DNA of 64,000 bases from Gemmatimonadota bacterium (GTDB lineage Bacteria; Gemmatimonadota; Gemmatimonadetes; Gemmatimonadales; Gemmatimonadaceae): positions 62,001-126,000 of the forward strand of contig VGVM01000001.1 of NCBI GenBank assembly GCA_016874035.1, given 5' to 3'. Position 1 is the first letter of the stretch. The number at the start of each line of letters is the position of its first letter. Below, in pieces: positions 16,821 to 25,712 of this stretch. Position numbers and translations under genes: made by a program. The notes below the pieces were generated by a model. It ran no database searches and was not told where the DNA came from. It saw only the letters and a list, made by a program, of their open reading frames with translations.

Positions 16821-18254
16821 ATGGACGACTCCTTCAATCTCGCGCGACACATCGCGCGGTTCGTCGTGCTGCTGATGAAGCAGCCGGATGCGGTGGACCA
16901 GCAGAAGCTGGAGCTCCGCGCGCTGGTGCTGCTCACGAAGGAGGGAACGGTTCGTCTCTCCACGCGCGAGGGCGAACTGGTCGCCAACAAGTTGCTGGTG
17001 CCCTCGATCCTCGCGGGCGTGCGCGAGCTCAGCGACCAGATGATCGCGCATCAGGTTGATGCCATCGAGATCGGGCAGAACATTGCGCCGGGCGAGATGC
17101 TGGCGCTCGGCCGGGCGCTTGCCACTCCCGCCGCAGAGGACGTTCGCACAATCCGGACCCGGTTTGCGGTGTTGGAAGGCAAGACGATCTCGGTCACCCT
17201 GCGCCCGGAGACCGAAGACAGCGGCGGCACCGAGGCGGAAGAGAGCGCTGAACCCGAGCCGCCCCAGGGAAGCCCGGAACGCATCCCGTATGTGTTGGGT
17301 CGCGCGAATCGTGGCGGAGCGGGCAAGCCGCTGGCCGCACTGTTTGAGGAAGTCGTGTTCTCCGTTGAACAGGCGACGCGCACCGGCGACACGCTCTCGG
17401 CGATCACGGTGTTCTCGCAGCTGATCGCGTTCGAGGCGCTGGCGGACGATCCCGAGGTCCGTCGGCACTACGTGCTCGCCGCACGCCGCCTGACCAAACC
17501 GCCGATCCTCCACCCGATCGCGCGCGTGATGGTGGACGATCCGGAGCTTGGGGGCACGGCGCAGTCGATCATCTCCCGCTGCGGTATGGACGGCGCCGAC
17601 GCGGTGATTGACCAGCTCGTGCGTGCGGCCTCCTCCGACGAGCGCGCGCGCTACACGTCGGCGCTCGCCCGGACGCCCGCCGCCAACGAAGCCTTGGTGG
17701 GCATGCTCGCCGACTCGCGGCCGCATATGGTGCGCGCCGCGTGCGAGCTGCTGGGTTCCCGGCAACCGGCCGACGCGGACCGCGCGCTCGCCGACCGACT
17801 GCAGCATGAGGACGGGCGCGTCCGGCGCGCCGTGGTCCGGGCGCTTGGCTTGTTCGACACCGCGTTTTCGCTCGCCGCCGCCGCCCGGGCGCTTGATGAC
17901 CTCGTGGCCGAAGTGCGACTCGAAGCGGTCGCCGCCGTCGCGCGCCGTCCGGAGCCGCGCATGAGCGAAGTGCTCCTCAGGGCCCTCGCCGGCGAGGAGC
18001 ATCCGGACGTGCAGGTCGCCATCCTGCGCGCGCTCGGAAAGGTTGGTACCACCGACGCGGTCAGCTTCCTCATCAAGACGGCCGAGGGATCCGGCGGGAA
18101 GTTCGGCGGACGGAAGGACCCGGCCATGCGCGTGGTCGCCGTGCGCGCGCTCGCCTCCGCCCACTCCGGCGCGGCGCGACAGGCGCTGGTGACGCTGAGC
18201 AGCGACCGCGAACGCGAAGTCCGCGAAGTCGCGGCGCGCGCGGCCGCACGGTAG
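16821..18254 (+). CDS. HEAT-repeat protein
   Basis: A 477-residue soluble protein. The N-terminal 100 residues form a helical region of unknown fold, then an acidic linker (about 130-155). From about 170 to the end come alpha-solenoid HEAT-like repeats with the typical DxxxxVRxxAxxAL pattern, for example DGRVRRAVVRALGL, LVAEVRLEAVAAVARR and HPDVQVAILRALGKVG. HEAT solenoids are protein-protein scaffolds; no enzyme motif is present. It is transcribed divergently from the M28 peptidase and followed 34 bp later by a TauE-like gene. The partner is unknown. Confidence 0.85.
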   Translation: MDDSFNLARHIARFVVLLMKQPDAVDQQKLELRALVLLTKEGTVRLSTREGELVANKLLVPSILAGVRELSDQMIAHQVDAIEIGQNIAPGEMLALGRALATPAAEDVRTIRTRFAVLEGKTISVTLRPETEDSGGTEAEESAEPEPPQGSPERIPYVLGRANRGGAGKPLAALFEEVVFSVEQATRTGDTLSAITVFSQLIAFEALADDPEVRRHYVLAARRLTKPPILHPIARVMVDDPELGGTAQSIISRCGMDGADAVIDQLVRAASSDERARYTSALARTPAANEALVGMLADSRPHMVRAACELLGSRQPADADRALADRLQHEDGRVRRAVVRALGLFDTAFSLAAAARALDDLVAEVRLEAVAAVARRPEPRMSEVLLRALAGEEHPDVQVAILRALGKVGTTDAVSFLIKTAEGSGGKFGGRKDPAMRVVAVRALASAHSGAARQALVTLSSDREREVREVAARAAAR

Positions 18255-18288
18255 GAACACGAATCAACCCTAATTTCCTGGAGCCGGC

Positions 18289-18645
18289 GTGATCGCACTC
18301 TTCCTCGGAATCGGCCTCGTGGCCGGCATCGCCAGCGGCGTCTTCGGCATCGGTGGCGGGATTGTCATCGTGCCGCTGCTCGCGCTCGCGGCGAAGTTCC
18401 CCCAGAAGCTCGCGACCGGCACGTCGCTCGCCGTGTTCCTGTTGCCGGTCGCGTTTCTCGGCGCCATGAACTACTGGCGGGCCGGGAACGTCAACGTGAA
18501 GGCGTCGCTGCTGATCGCCGCGGGATTGTTCGTCGGCAGCTGGGTCGGTTCGCAGCTGTCGCTCGGGATGAGCGATGTGCTGTTGCGCCGCGCGTTCGCG
18601 GGACTGCTCGTGGTGGTCGCCGCGCGCCTCTGGTTTACCGCCTAG
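18289..18645 (+). CDS. Half-size TauE/SafE-family membrane transporter
   Basis: Starts with GTG (18289-18291), with CTGGAG as ribosome binding site 7 bases upstream. The 118 residues hold about four membrane helices and the TauE/SafE signature GIASGVFGIGGGIVIVPLL near the N-terminus. Typical TauE/SafE anion exporters have about 240-270 residues and two such halves, so this is a single-repeat version that would have to dimerise. It could export sulfite, sulfoacetate or another small organic anion; the substrate cannot be read from the sequence. Confidence 0.85.
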   Translation: MIALFLGIGLVAGIASGVFGIGGGIVIVPLLALAAKFPQKLATGTSLAVFLLPVAFLGAMNYWRAGNVNVKASLLIAAGLFVGSWVGSQLSLGMSDVLLRRAFAGLLVVVAARLWFTA

Positions 18646-18649
18646 CGCG

Positions 18650-18673
18650 CACCCGCCGGCCGCTGGCGGGGTG
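18650..18673. terminator. Possible hairpin terminator between convergent genes
   Basis: CACCCGCC and GGCGGGGTG flank a 7-base loop between the TauE-like gene and the convergent amidohydrolase gene. One base is bulged and there is no good T tract, so this is weak evidence. Confidence 0.3.
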
Positions 18674-18686
18674 TACGGGATGCGCG

Positions 18687-20408
18687 CTAGGGTGTGCGTC
18701 CGCCGGCTTCGTACACGGCCCGTCCCGCAACCCAGGTCGAGATCACGCGGGTCTTGAGGACGAGTGAGGCCGGGACCTGCATGATGTCCTGGTCGAGCAC
18801 CACGAAGTCGGCGTGCTTGCCGGGCGTCAGCGAGCCAAGCTCTCGCTCCTGGAATCCCGCGTACGCGGGCCAGATCGTCATGGACTTGAGCGCTTCCTCG
18901 CGCGTCATGATCTGTTCCGGGAACCAGCCGCCGGCCGGGAAGTCGTTCGCGTCCTGGCGGGAAATCGCGGCGTGGAACGAAATCAGCGGGTTGACGTACT
19001 CCACCGGGAAATCGCTTCCGTTGGGGATCACGACCCCTGAGTTGAGCAGCGAGCGCCACGCGTACGCGCCGGGCAGGCGGTGCTGGCCCAGGCGGGCGCC
19101 GGCCCAGTACATGTCGCTCGTCTGGTGACTCGCCTGCATGGACGGAATGACTCCAAGTTGTGCGAAGCGCGGGATGTCGGCGTAGTTGATGATCTGCGCG
19201 TGCTCGACACGGAATCGGTGATCCGCCACGGGCACTTCCTTGAGCGCGGCCTCGAACGCGTCGAGTGTCACGCGATTCCCCCGGTCGCCGATCGCGTGCG
19301 TGTTGACCTGGAACCCTGCCTTCAGCGCCTTCACCGAAATCGCCTTGATGAACGCCGGGTCGCTGACGAGCAGGCCGGAATTCTTCACATCGTCACTGTA
19401 CGGGTCGAGCAGCGCAGCGCCGCGCGAACCCAATGCACCGTCGGAATAGAGCTTGATGCTCCGGACCCAGAGCGTGCCGTTATGTGCACCGATCACCGGA
19501 CCGCGCGCGATCAGCCGGTCCACGGCCGCCGATTCCGTGCGCCCGCCGGAGATCATCGCATACATCCGGAAGTTCATCTGCCCCGTACGGCCAAGCTCGT
19601 CGTACACGTCGAGTACGGTTTCGCTCGCGCCGGCGTCGTGGACCCCCGTCAGTCCCCAGCGATGCGCATCGGCGATCGCGGCCTGCACGTTCCGCCGGAC
19701 CTCGTCGCGCGTTTGCGCCGGAACCGCGCGGCGGACGAGTCCCATCGCGTTGTCAATGAACACACCGGTGGGGGCGCCGCTCGCATCGCGGATGATCTGT
19801 CCACCGTCCGGGTCCTTCGTCGCCGCGGTGATGCCGGCGAGATCCATTGCCTTCCTGTTCGCATAGACGGCGTGCCCATCCACGCGCGTCAGCACGACCG
19901 GATGGTCCGGAAGCGCCGCACTGAGCTTGTCGTGGGTCGGGAATCGCGTGTCACCCCAGCGATTCTGGTCCCAGCCGCGGCCCTGGATCCACTGCCCGGC
20001 ACCCTGGCCCTTCGCGCGCGCAGCCACACGCGCCACCACGTCGTCCACGCTGGTGGAGCCGACCAGGTCCACGATTGCGAGCGCGTCGCCAAGGCCGGCG
20101 ACGTGCCCGTGCGCGTCCATCATTCCGGGAATCACGGTGCGGCCACCCAGGTCCACGACCCGGGTCTGCGCGCCGCGCATCGTCATCGCCCCGCGGGCGT
20201 CGCCGACGAACGCGATCCGCCCGCCGCGGATCGCCATCGCCGCTGCCAGCGGACGCGAGTCATCCACGGTGTAGATGCGGGCGTTGGTGACGATGAGGTC
20301 GGCGGGCGGCTGAACCGGCGCGGCCTGGGCGCGCGTCGTCGAGGGCGCGAGCAGGCCGGCGATTGCGCTGGCGGCGAGCCACGCGCGGCACACGGTTGAA
20401 CGGGTCAT
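18687..20408 (-). CDS. Secreted YtcJ-like amidohydrolase
   Basis: A 573-residue amidohydrolase with signal peptide (cleavage near TRAQA). The composite N-terminal beta domain starts at PADLIVTNARIYTVD. The HxH metal motif is intact in VIPGMMDAHGHVAGLG. Further metal-site regions are VNTHAIGD, RVEHAQI and the late Asp in NGSDFPVE, as in YtcJ-like/NfdA (amidohydrolase-3) enzymes. It probably hydrolyses an N-acyl or cyclic amide compound outside the cytoplasm. The ATG overlaps the stop of the preceding unknown gene in an ATGA junction, so it belongs to a three-gene operon with the M24 peptidase. Confidence 0.9.
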   Translation of the reverse strand: MTRSTVCRAWLAASAIAGLLAPSTTRAQAAPVQPPADLIVTNARIYTVDDSRPLAAAMAIRGGRIAFVGDARGAMTMRGAQTRVVDLGGRTVIPGMMDAHGHVAGLGDALAIVDLVGSTSVDDVVARVAARAKGQGAGQWIQGRGWDQNRWGDTRFPTHDKLSAALPDHPVVLTRVDGHAVYANRKAMDLAGITAATKDPDGGQIIRDASGAPTGVFIDNAMGLVRRAVPAQTRDEVRRNVQAAIADAHRWGLTGVHDAGASETVLDVYDELGRTGQMNFRMYAMISGGRTESAAVDRLIARGPVIGAHNGTLWVRSIKLYSDGALGSRGAALLDPYSDDVKNSGLLVSDPAFIKAISVKALKAGFQVNTHAIGDRGNRVTLDAFEAALKEVPVADHRFRVEHAQIINYADIPRFAQLGVIPSMQASHQTSDMYWAGARLGQHRLPGAYAWRSLLNSGVVIPNGSDFPVEYVNPLISFHAAISRQDANDFPAGGWFPEQIMTREEALKSMTIWPAYAGFQERELGSLTPGKHADFVVLDQDIMQVPASLVLKTRVISTWVAGRAVYEAGGRTP

Positions 20409-21055
20409 GGGTGTTCCGGAGCTCCCTTCAGGTCACGGACGATGACGATGGCTGACGTCTGCACGGCGATATCACCGACGTCGGTGCCCGACGGGAACAG
20501 TCGCGCGAGCGACAGCCCGAGGAACTTCCCCGACGACGCGACGCAGTCGCTGAGTCGCTGGCCGGGCGCCGCCGGAACGTAGCCGACAACGGCCTGGCCT
20601 CCCTGCAGCACGAGTTCGACGATGCGGTCTCCGCTGCCGGATGCAGCGCTCACGGCGACGTGGATGTCGCCATCCGGCGCGGACGCCATGATCACATGGT
20701 CTGTCTGCACGATCATGTGCCCTGCGGCGTCGTCACTGTTGGCCCGGCGGGCCTGCGTCATGTTGATCCAGCCGCTTCGTGCGTTCATGAAATGCACCAG
20801 CGACTGGTTGTGCTGGAGCTGGACGGTGCCCTCGATCGGCGTGCCGTCGCGCATGAGGAACGACACGCGGTGCGGTGTGGCGGGTTTTGCGCGCGTAACG
20901 AGGGCCGGCTGCCTGACTGGCGGAGCCGGGCGCGACGGCGGCGTGGCGGGACGCGCACCGGTTGCGCCCGACGCGCCGCCGACAGCTGGACGTGGGCGGC
21001 CCGGAGACCCGGGCGAGCCCGGTCGTCCCGGGGGTGTGGATCCTGGAGGGGTCAT
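20405..21055 (-). CDS. Unknown protein with Pro-rich tail and duplicated domain
   Basis: The 216 residues start with about 60 residues of Pro/Gly/Ala/Arg-rich low complexity. They are followed by two related segments of roughly 70 residues. The first runs FLMRDGTPIEGTVQL ... GWINMTQAR ... HMIVQTDHVIMAS. The second runs VLQGGQAVVGYV ... KFLGLSLARLF ... IAVQTSAIVIVRD. Each has a beta-rich pattern ending in an (I)VQT-x-x-(V/I)I motif, so I read it as an internal duplication. There is no signal peptide or membrane helix. ATGA overlaps at both ends couple it to the M24 peptidase and amidohydrolase genes. Function unknown. Confidence 0.75.
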   Translation of the reverse strand: MTPPGSTPPGRPGSPGSPGRPRPAVGGASGATGARPATPPSRPAPPVRQPALVTRAKPATPHRVSFLMRDGTPIEGTVQLQHNQSLVHFMNARSGWINMTQARRANSDDAAGHMIVQTDHVIMASAPDGDIHVAVSAASGSGDRIVELVLQGGQAVVGYVPAAPGQRLSDCVASSGKFLGLSLARLFPSGTDVGDIAVQTSAIVIVRDLKGAPEHP

Positions 21056-22557
21056 GGGCGGATTCTCCGGTAAGCCTCGACCATCGCCGAGTCACGCGCG
21101 GCCGGGCCGCGCCGCTGCGCCATCGCGCGTTCGATCGCATCGGGTTCGCGCGGTGCGTCCGCGCTGATGCGCTCGAATCCACCGGCCGTCACGATGTAGT
21201 TGTCCTCGATCCGAACGCCGATGTTGACGTACTTCGGGAGCATGGCGGCGAGCTTTTCGCGGTACGCCTTGTTCGCGGCGACATCCGGCACAAGGTCGAG
21301 CGTGTTCGCGCGAACGTACACGCCGGGCTCGATGCTGAACACGTTGCCGGGGCTGAACGAACCGCCGGCGTACGTGTCGATGTCATGCACTTCGAGCCCG
21401 ATCGGGTGCCCCAGCCCGTGCATATAGAACAGCGAGAGTTGCGAGACGCGCCGCCCACCGGCGGCCTCGTACGTCGCGTCCGCCGATTCGAGCAGGCCGA
21501 GGCGCGTCAGGCCGGCGCGAAGCGCCGCCGTCGCCGAGTCGTTCATGGCGCGCGACGCGTTGCCCGGCTTCACTTGCCGCTCCGCGGCCATCTGCGCGTC
21601 CAGGACGACCTGGTAGATCGCCCGCTGTTCCGCGGAAAACTTGCCGGAGACCGGCACGGTGCGCGTGATATCGGCGGAGTACCCTCCGTAGTAGGTGGCC
21701 ATGTCCATGTTGAGGACTTCGCCGGAGCGCATGAACCGGTCGTCGCGGTTGTAGTGAAGCGTGGTGGAGTTCGGCCCCGATCCGACGATCGAGCCGTAGC
21801 CGGGCCGGTCGCCGCCGTTCCGACGGAAGGTGTACTCCGCGAGCGCCTGGATCTCGAACTCGTTCATGCCGGGCGCGATCGCATGCAGCACCTCCTCATG
21901 CGCCTTCGCGCTGATCTGCGCGGCGGTCTTCAGGAGTGCGAGCTCGGCGGCGGATTTCTTCGCCCGGAGCTGCATCACGTTGCGCGAGGCGTCCGTGAGC
22001 TTGGTCTCGCGGTTGCGCTCCTTCACGCCGTCGAGGAACTGGTCATCGGGGGTTCGCGGTGCGCGATTGCCGGGAACGTCCGCGCCACCGCCCCGCGAGA
22101 GATCGGCGACGACGTAGAGCGCCGCGCCGGCCTTGAGTACCGAGTCAAGCACGGTGCGAAGCGTACCGACCGCGCGACCTTCGAGCGTCGGGCGCGAACG
22201 ACGCACGCCTTCGACGCCGAGGCGCTCACCGGTCCAGACCTCCTGGGCCGGATCCCTGGGCGGCACGAACAACATTCCCGCGTCCTTGCCGTCCTTCCGG
22301 ACGATGATCAGCGACGCGCCCGGCTCGAGGAAGCCCGTGAGGTACCGGAAGTTCGGCGCCTGCCACCACGGTTCGTAGTCTTGCCGCGGGTCCGGTGCCC
22401 CGAGGATCAGGTACACTCCGTCCCCGAGCGAAGCGGTGAAAGCCGCGCGTCGCGCCGCGTACTCCGACTCGGCGATCTGCGCGGTCGCGGCCTTCGGGGC
22501 AGCGGCGAGCACCGCGACGAGTACGGCGGTGGCGGCACGACGAAGCACGACGATCAC
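21052..22557 (-). CDS. Secreted M24 aminopeptidase P-like metallopeptidase
   Basis: This 501-residue protein has a signal peptide (cleavage near TAQ-IA), an N-terminal creatinase-like domain (about 28-200) and a pita-bread M24 catalytic domain (about 215-470). Metal ligands are visible in MDMATYYGGYSADITRT (two Asp), MHGLGHPIGLEVHD (His), SIEPGVYV (Glu) and GVRIEDNYIV (Glu). It should remove N-terminal residues before proline in the periplasm. It is first in an operon with the duplicated-domain protein and the amidohydrolase, and divergent from the large M14 peptidase gene, hinting at combined peptide use. Confidence 0.93.
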   Translation of the reverse strand: MIVVLRRAATAVLVAVLAAAPKAATAQIAESEYAARRAAFTASLGDGVYLILGAPDPRQDYEPWWQAPNFRYLTGFLEPGASLIIVRKDGKDAGMLFVPPRDPAQEVWTGERLGVEGVRRSRPTLEGRAVGTLRTVLDSVLKAGAALYVVADLSRGGGADVPGNRAPRTPDDQFLDGVKERNRETKLTDASRNVMQLRAKKSAAELALLKTAAQISAKAHEEVLHAIAPGMNEFEIQALAEYTFRRNGGDRPGYGSIVGSGPNSTTLHYNRDDRFMRSGEVLNMDMATYYGGYSADITRTVPVSGKFSAEQRAIYQVVLDAQMAAERQVKPGNASRAMNDSATAALRAGLTRLGLLESADATYEAAGGRRVSQLSLFYMHGLGHPIGLEVHDIDTYAGGSFSPGNVFSIEPGVYVRANTLDLVPDVAANKAYREKLAAMLPKYVNIGVRIEDNYIVTAGGFERISADAPREPDAIERAMAQRRGPAARDSAMVEAYRRIRP

Positions 22558-22693
22558 GAATCCCTCGGATGGGCGAAAGGGTGAGGCAACGAACGGGCTC
22601 TGGCGACCGTAGATTCTAATGTAAGTCGCCCCGCGTACGGCTCACCACCAACGGTGCCGTGGCGATGCCCCAATCCTCAGGAGTACACCTCAC

Positions 22694-25582
22694 ATGTTGT
22701 ACGCCCAGCCCCTCCACCGCGTGCGCGCCCGGCTGACGACACGCGGGGTCTCCCGCGCCGCGTTCGGTTTCGTTGCCGGTGCGGCCGTCCTTGCGACACT
22801 CGCGGCCGCAGCGACATCCGCGCAGGCGCAGCAGGTCACCACGCCGAAGGAACACTTCGGACACGACATCGGTGACGACTACTGGCTTCCGACCTACACG
22901 CAGTTCACCTCGTACTGGCAGAAGATCGCGAAGCAGTCTCCGCGCGCGCGGCTGGACACGATCGGGCTGACGGCCGAAGGCCGCCCGCAGCTTTCGATGA
23001 TCGTCTCCAGCCCTGCGAACATGCGCATGCTGGCCCGTTACAAGGACATCGCGAAGAAGCTCAACCATGCGGAGATCAGCGAGGCCGAGGCCCGCGCGCT
23101 CGCCAGGGAAGGCAAGGCGATCATGTGGATTGACGGCGGCCTCCACGCGACGGAAGTCCTCGGTGCCAGCCAGCTGATCCAGACCAACTACGATTTCCTG
23201 ACGATGAACGATCCGGAGACGCTCCGGATCCTGAACGACGTCATCATCGTGTTCGTCCATGCCAACCCGGACGGCATGGAGCTGGTCGCCGACTGGTACA
23301 ATCGCGAGCCGGACAACGCGCGGAAGAACATGAATATCCCGCGCCTGTACCAGAAGTACATCGGGCACGACAACAACCGCGACTTCTTCATCGCGAACCA
23401 GCCCGAGTCCATCAACATGAACCGCTGGATGTACATGGAGTGGTTCCCCCAGATCATGTACAACCATCACCAGACCGGTCCGGCCGGCGCCGTGATGTTC
23501 GCGCCGCCGTTCCGCGATCCGGCGAACTACTTCGTGCACCCGTCCATCATCACGGGGCTCGACCTGGTCGGCGCCGCCTTGCACGGCCGCATGGTCGCCG
23601 AGAACAAGCCGGGCGTGGTGAACCGGACGATGGCGTCGTATTCGACGTGGTGGAACGGCGGTCTCCGCACGACGGCCTACTTCCACAACATGATCGGTAT
23701 CCTGACGGAAACCATCGGCAGTCCGACGCCGATGACGACGCCGTTCCTGCCGCAGCGCCAGTTGCGGTATGCCGACTACGTGCTGCCGCTCCCGCCGAAC
23801 ACGCCATGGAAGTTCAGGCAGTCGGTGGACTACTCGGTGACGGCGAACCGCGCGATCCTGGACCTGGCGTCGCGGTACCGCGAGTTCTTCCTGTACAACA
23901 TCTACAAGATGGGTCGCGACCAGATCACATGGGGTTCCGAGGACAGCTGGGTCGTGACGCCGAAGGTCCTCGCCGATGTGCAGGCGAAGATGGGTGGCGC
24001 GGCCGGCGGCGGCCGGGGCGGCCGCGGCGGGGCGCCGCTCGACGCATTTGAGAATGCGGACTTCGGGCGAGGCGGTGCCGCAAACGCGGCGCTCGCATCC
24101 GAGTTCAAGCGTCCCGAGAACCGGATGCCACGCGGCTACGTCCTGCCATCCAACCAGGCGGACTTCCTCTCGGCGCAGAAGTTCCTCGTCGCGCTCCAGA
24201 AGAACGGCGTGTTCGTGCACCGCGCGACCGGCGCATTCTCGGCCGGTGGGAAGCAGTACCCGGCGGGTTCGTTCGTCGTGAAGACCGCGCAGGCCTATCG
24301 CCCGCACGTGCTCGACATGTTCGAGCCGCAGGACCATCCGAACGATTTCGCCTATCCGGGCGCGCCACCGACCCGCCCGTACGACAGTGCGGGGTGGACG
24401 CTTGCGATGCAGTTCGGCATCCAGTTCGACCGCATCCTCGACGCGTTCGACGGGCCGTTCGTGAAGCTCGACCCGCTCAAGGATCGGATCACGCCGACTC
24501 CGGTCACGGTTGCCGCGGCCAACACCGGTGGCTGGGTGATCTCGTCGAAGGTCAACGAGTCCTTCCACGTCGTCGCGCGGCTCTGGAATGCCGGCGCAGA
24601 TGTAGTGAAGCTCGACCGTGCCGTCACGGTCGGTGGGTCCTCGTATCCGGCGGGTTCGTTCTTCATCCCGGCGAATGCGAAGAGCACGCCCGTCGTCCAG
24701 AAGAGTGGGCAAGACCTTGGCGTGGCATTCGCCGCGTCGAGCGACTTGAGCGCGAGCGGCAACAAGGTTCCCGCGGCACGCGTCGGCCTTTGGGACCGCT
24801 ACGGCGGCTCGATGCCGAGCGGACACATCCGCTGGCTGCTCGAACAAAATGAGATCGCGTACAAGGTGGTGTATCCCCAGGAACTCGACGCTGGCAACCT
24901 CCGCTCGAAGTTCGATGTACTGATCTTCCCCGAGAGCTCGATCCCGGGAGTCGGCGGTGCCGGCGGCGGTGGCCGCGGCGGTCGTGGCGGCGGTGGCGGC
25001 GCGCAGGCGGTTCCCGCCGAGTTCCAGGCGTGGACCGGAAACGTGACGGCCGCGACGACGATCCCTAAGCTCCGCGAGTTCGTGCAGCAGGGCGGACGCA
25101 TCGTGGCGATCGGCGCCTCGTCCATCAACATCGGGCAGCAGTTCGGGCTCCCGATCACGAACCACCTCGTTGAGCGCACGCCCACTGGCCAGACGGGTAC
25201 GCCGCTTCCCAGCGAGAAGTTCTATGTGCCGGGTTCGCTGCTCGAGGTCGCGTACGACACGACCGGCGAAGCGACAAAGGGCATGGGCGCGCGCGGCACG
25301 GTCTTCTACGACAACAGCCCGGTGTTCCGGCTCGGTCCCGACGCCGCGGCAAAGGGCGTGCGGCCGCTCGCCTGGTTCGACACCAACGCCCCGCTGAAGA
25401 GCGGCTGGGCGTGGGGGCAGAACTACCTCGAAGGCGGCGTGGCGATGGCCGAGGCCAAGGTCGGTCAGGGCATGCTGTACATGTTTGGCCCGGAGATCAC
25501 CTTCCGCGCGATACCGGCTGGCACGTTCAAGCTGCTGTTCAATGGCATCGTAGGGGACGGGAAGGCCAGCATCGTTCCTTGA
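22694..25582 (+). CDS. Large secreted M14-family zinc carboxypeptidase
   Basis: A 962-residue secreted protein with an N-terminal signal (about 1-46). The M14 domain (about 60-400) carries the zinc motif HATE (His151, Glu154, in GGLHATEVLG), the third ligand His in QIMYNHHQTG (about 258-259) and the catalytic Glu in ILTETIGSP. Two Gly/Arg-rich insertions break the C-terminal half (about 438-450 and 758-770). The last part (about 640-950) resembles an amidotransferase-like fold often found behind such M14 domains. It is probably periplasmic or extracellular and involved in peptide degradation. A strong terminator follows. Confidence 0.92.
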   Translation: MLYAQPLHRVRARLTTRGVSRAAFGFVAGAAVLATLAAAATSAQAQQVTTPKEHFGHDIGDDYWLPTYTQFTSYWQKIAKQSPRARLDTIGLTAEGRPQLSMIVSSPANMRMLARYKDIAKKLNHAEISEAEARALAREGKAIMWIDGGLHATEVLGASQLIQTNYDFLTMNDPETLRILNDVIIVFVHANPDGMELVADWYNREPDNARKNMNIPRLYQKYIGHDNNRDFFIANQPESINMNRWMYMEWFPQIMYNHHQTGPAGAVMFAPPFRDPANYFVHPSIITGLDLVGAALHGRMVAENKPGVVNRTMASYSTWWNGGLRTTAYFHNMIGILTETIGSPTPMTTPFLPQRQLRYADYVLPLPPNTPWKFRQSVDYSVTANRAILDLASRYREFFLYNIYKMGRDQITWGSEDSWVVTPKVLADVQAKMGGAAGGGRGGRGGAPLDAFENADFGRGGAANAALASEFKRPENRMPRGYVLPSNQADFLSAQKFLVALQKNGVFVHRATGAFSAGGKQYPAGSFVVKTAQAYRPHVLDMFEPQDHPNDFAYPGAPPTRPYDSAGWTLAMQFGIQFDRILDAFDGPFVKLDPLKDRITPTPVTVAAANTGGWVISSKVNESFHVVARLWNAGADVVKLDRAVTVGGSSYPAGSFFIPANAKSTPVVQKSGQDLGVAFAASSDLSASGNKVPAARVGLWDRYGGSMPSGHIRWLLEQNEIAYKVVYPQELDAGNLRSKFDVLIFPESSIPGVGGAGGGGRGGRGGGGGAQAVPAEFQAWTGNVTAATTIPKLREFVQQGGRIVAIGASSINIGQQFGLPITNHLVERTPTGQTGTPLPSEKFYVPGSLLEVAYDTTGEATKGMGARGTVFYDNSPVFRLGPDAAAKGVRPLAWFDTNAPLKSGWAWGQNYLEGGVAMAEAKVGQGMLYMFGPEITFRAIPAGTFKLLFNGIVGDGKASIVP

Positions 25583-25598
25583 CGCTGACTGATTGGTG

Positions 25599-25640
25599 AA
25601 CAGCGCGGGCGCCGGAATCGCGGCGCCCGCGCTGTTTTCC
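25599..25640 (+). terminator. Intrinsic terminator after the M14 peptidase gene
   Basis: A perfect 16-bp stem (25599-25614 and 25621-25636, six-base loop) is followed by TTTT-rich sequence. It ends the M14 transcript and isolates the downstream EAL gene. Confidence 0.9.
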
Positions 25641-25712
25641 ACCTGCGCTTGGTTGCGTTCACGTGACCGGACGCACGGTGTGCGCTGCGGGCCGGCCGCA
25701 TATTCCCAGTCA

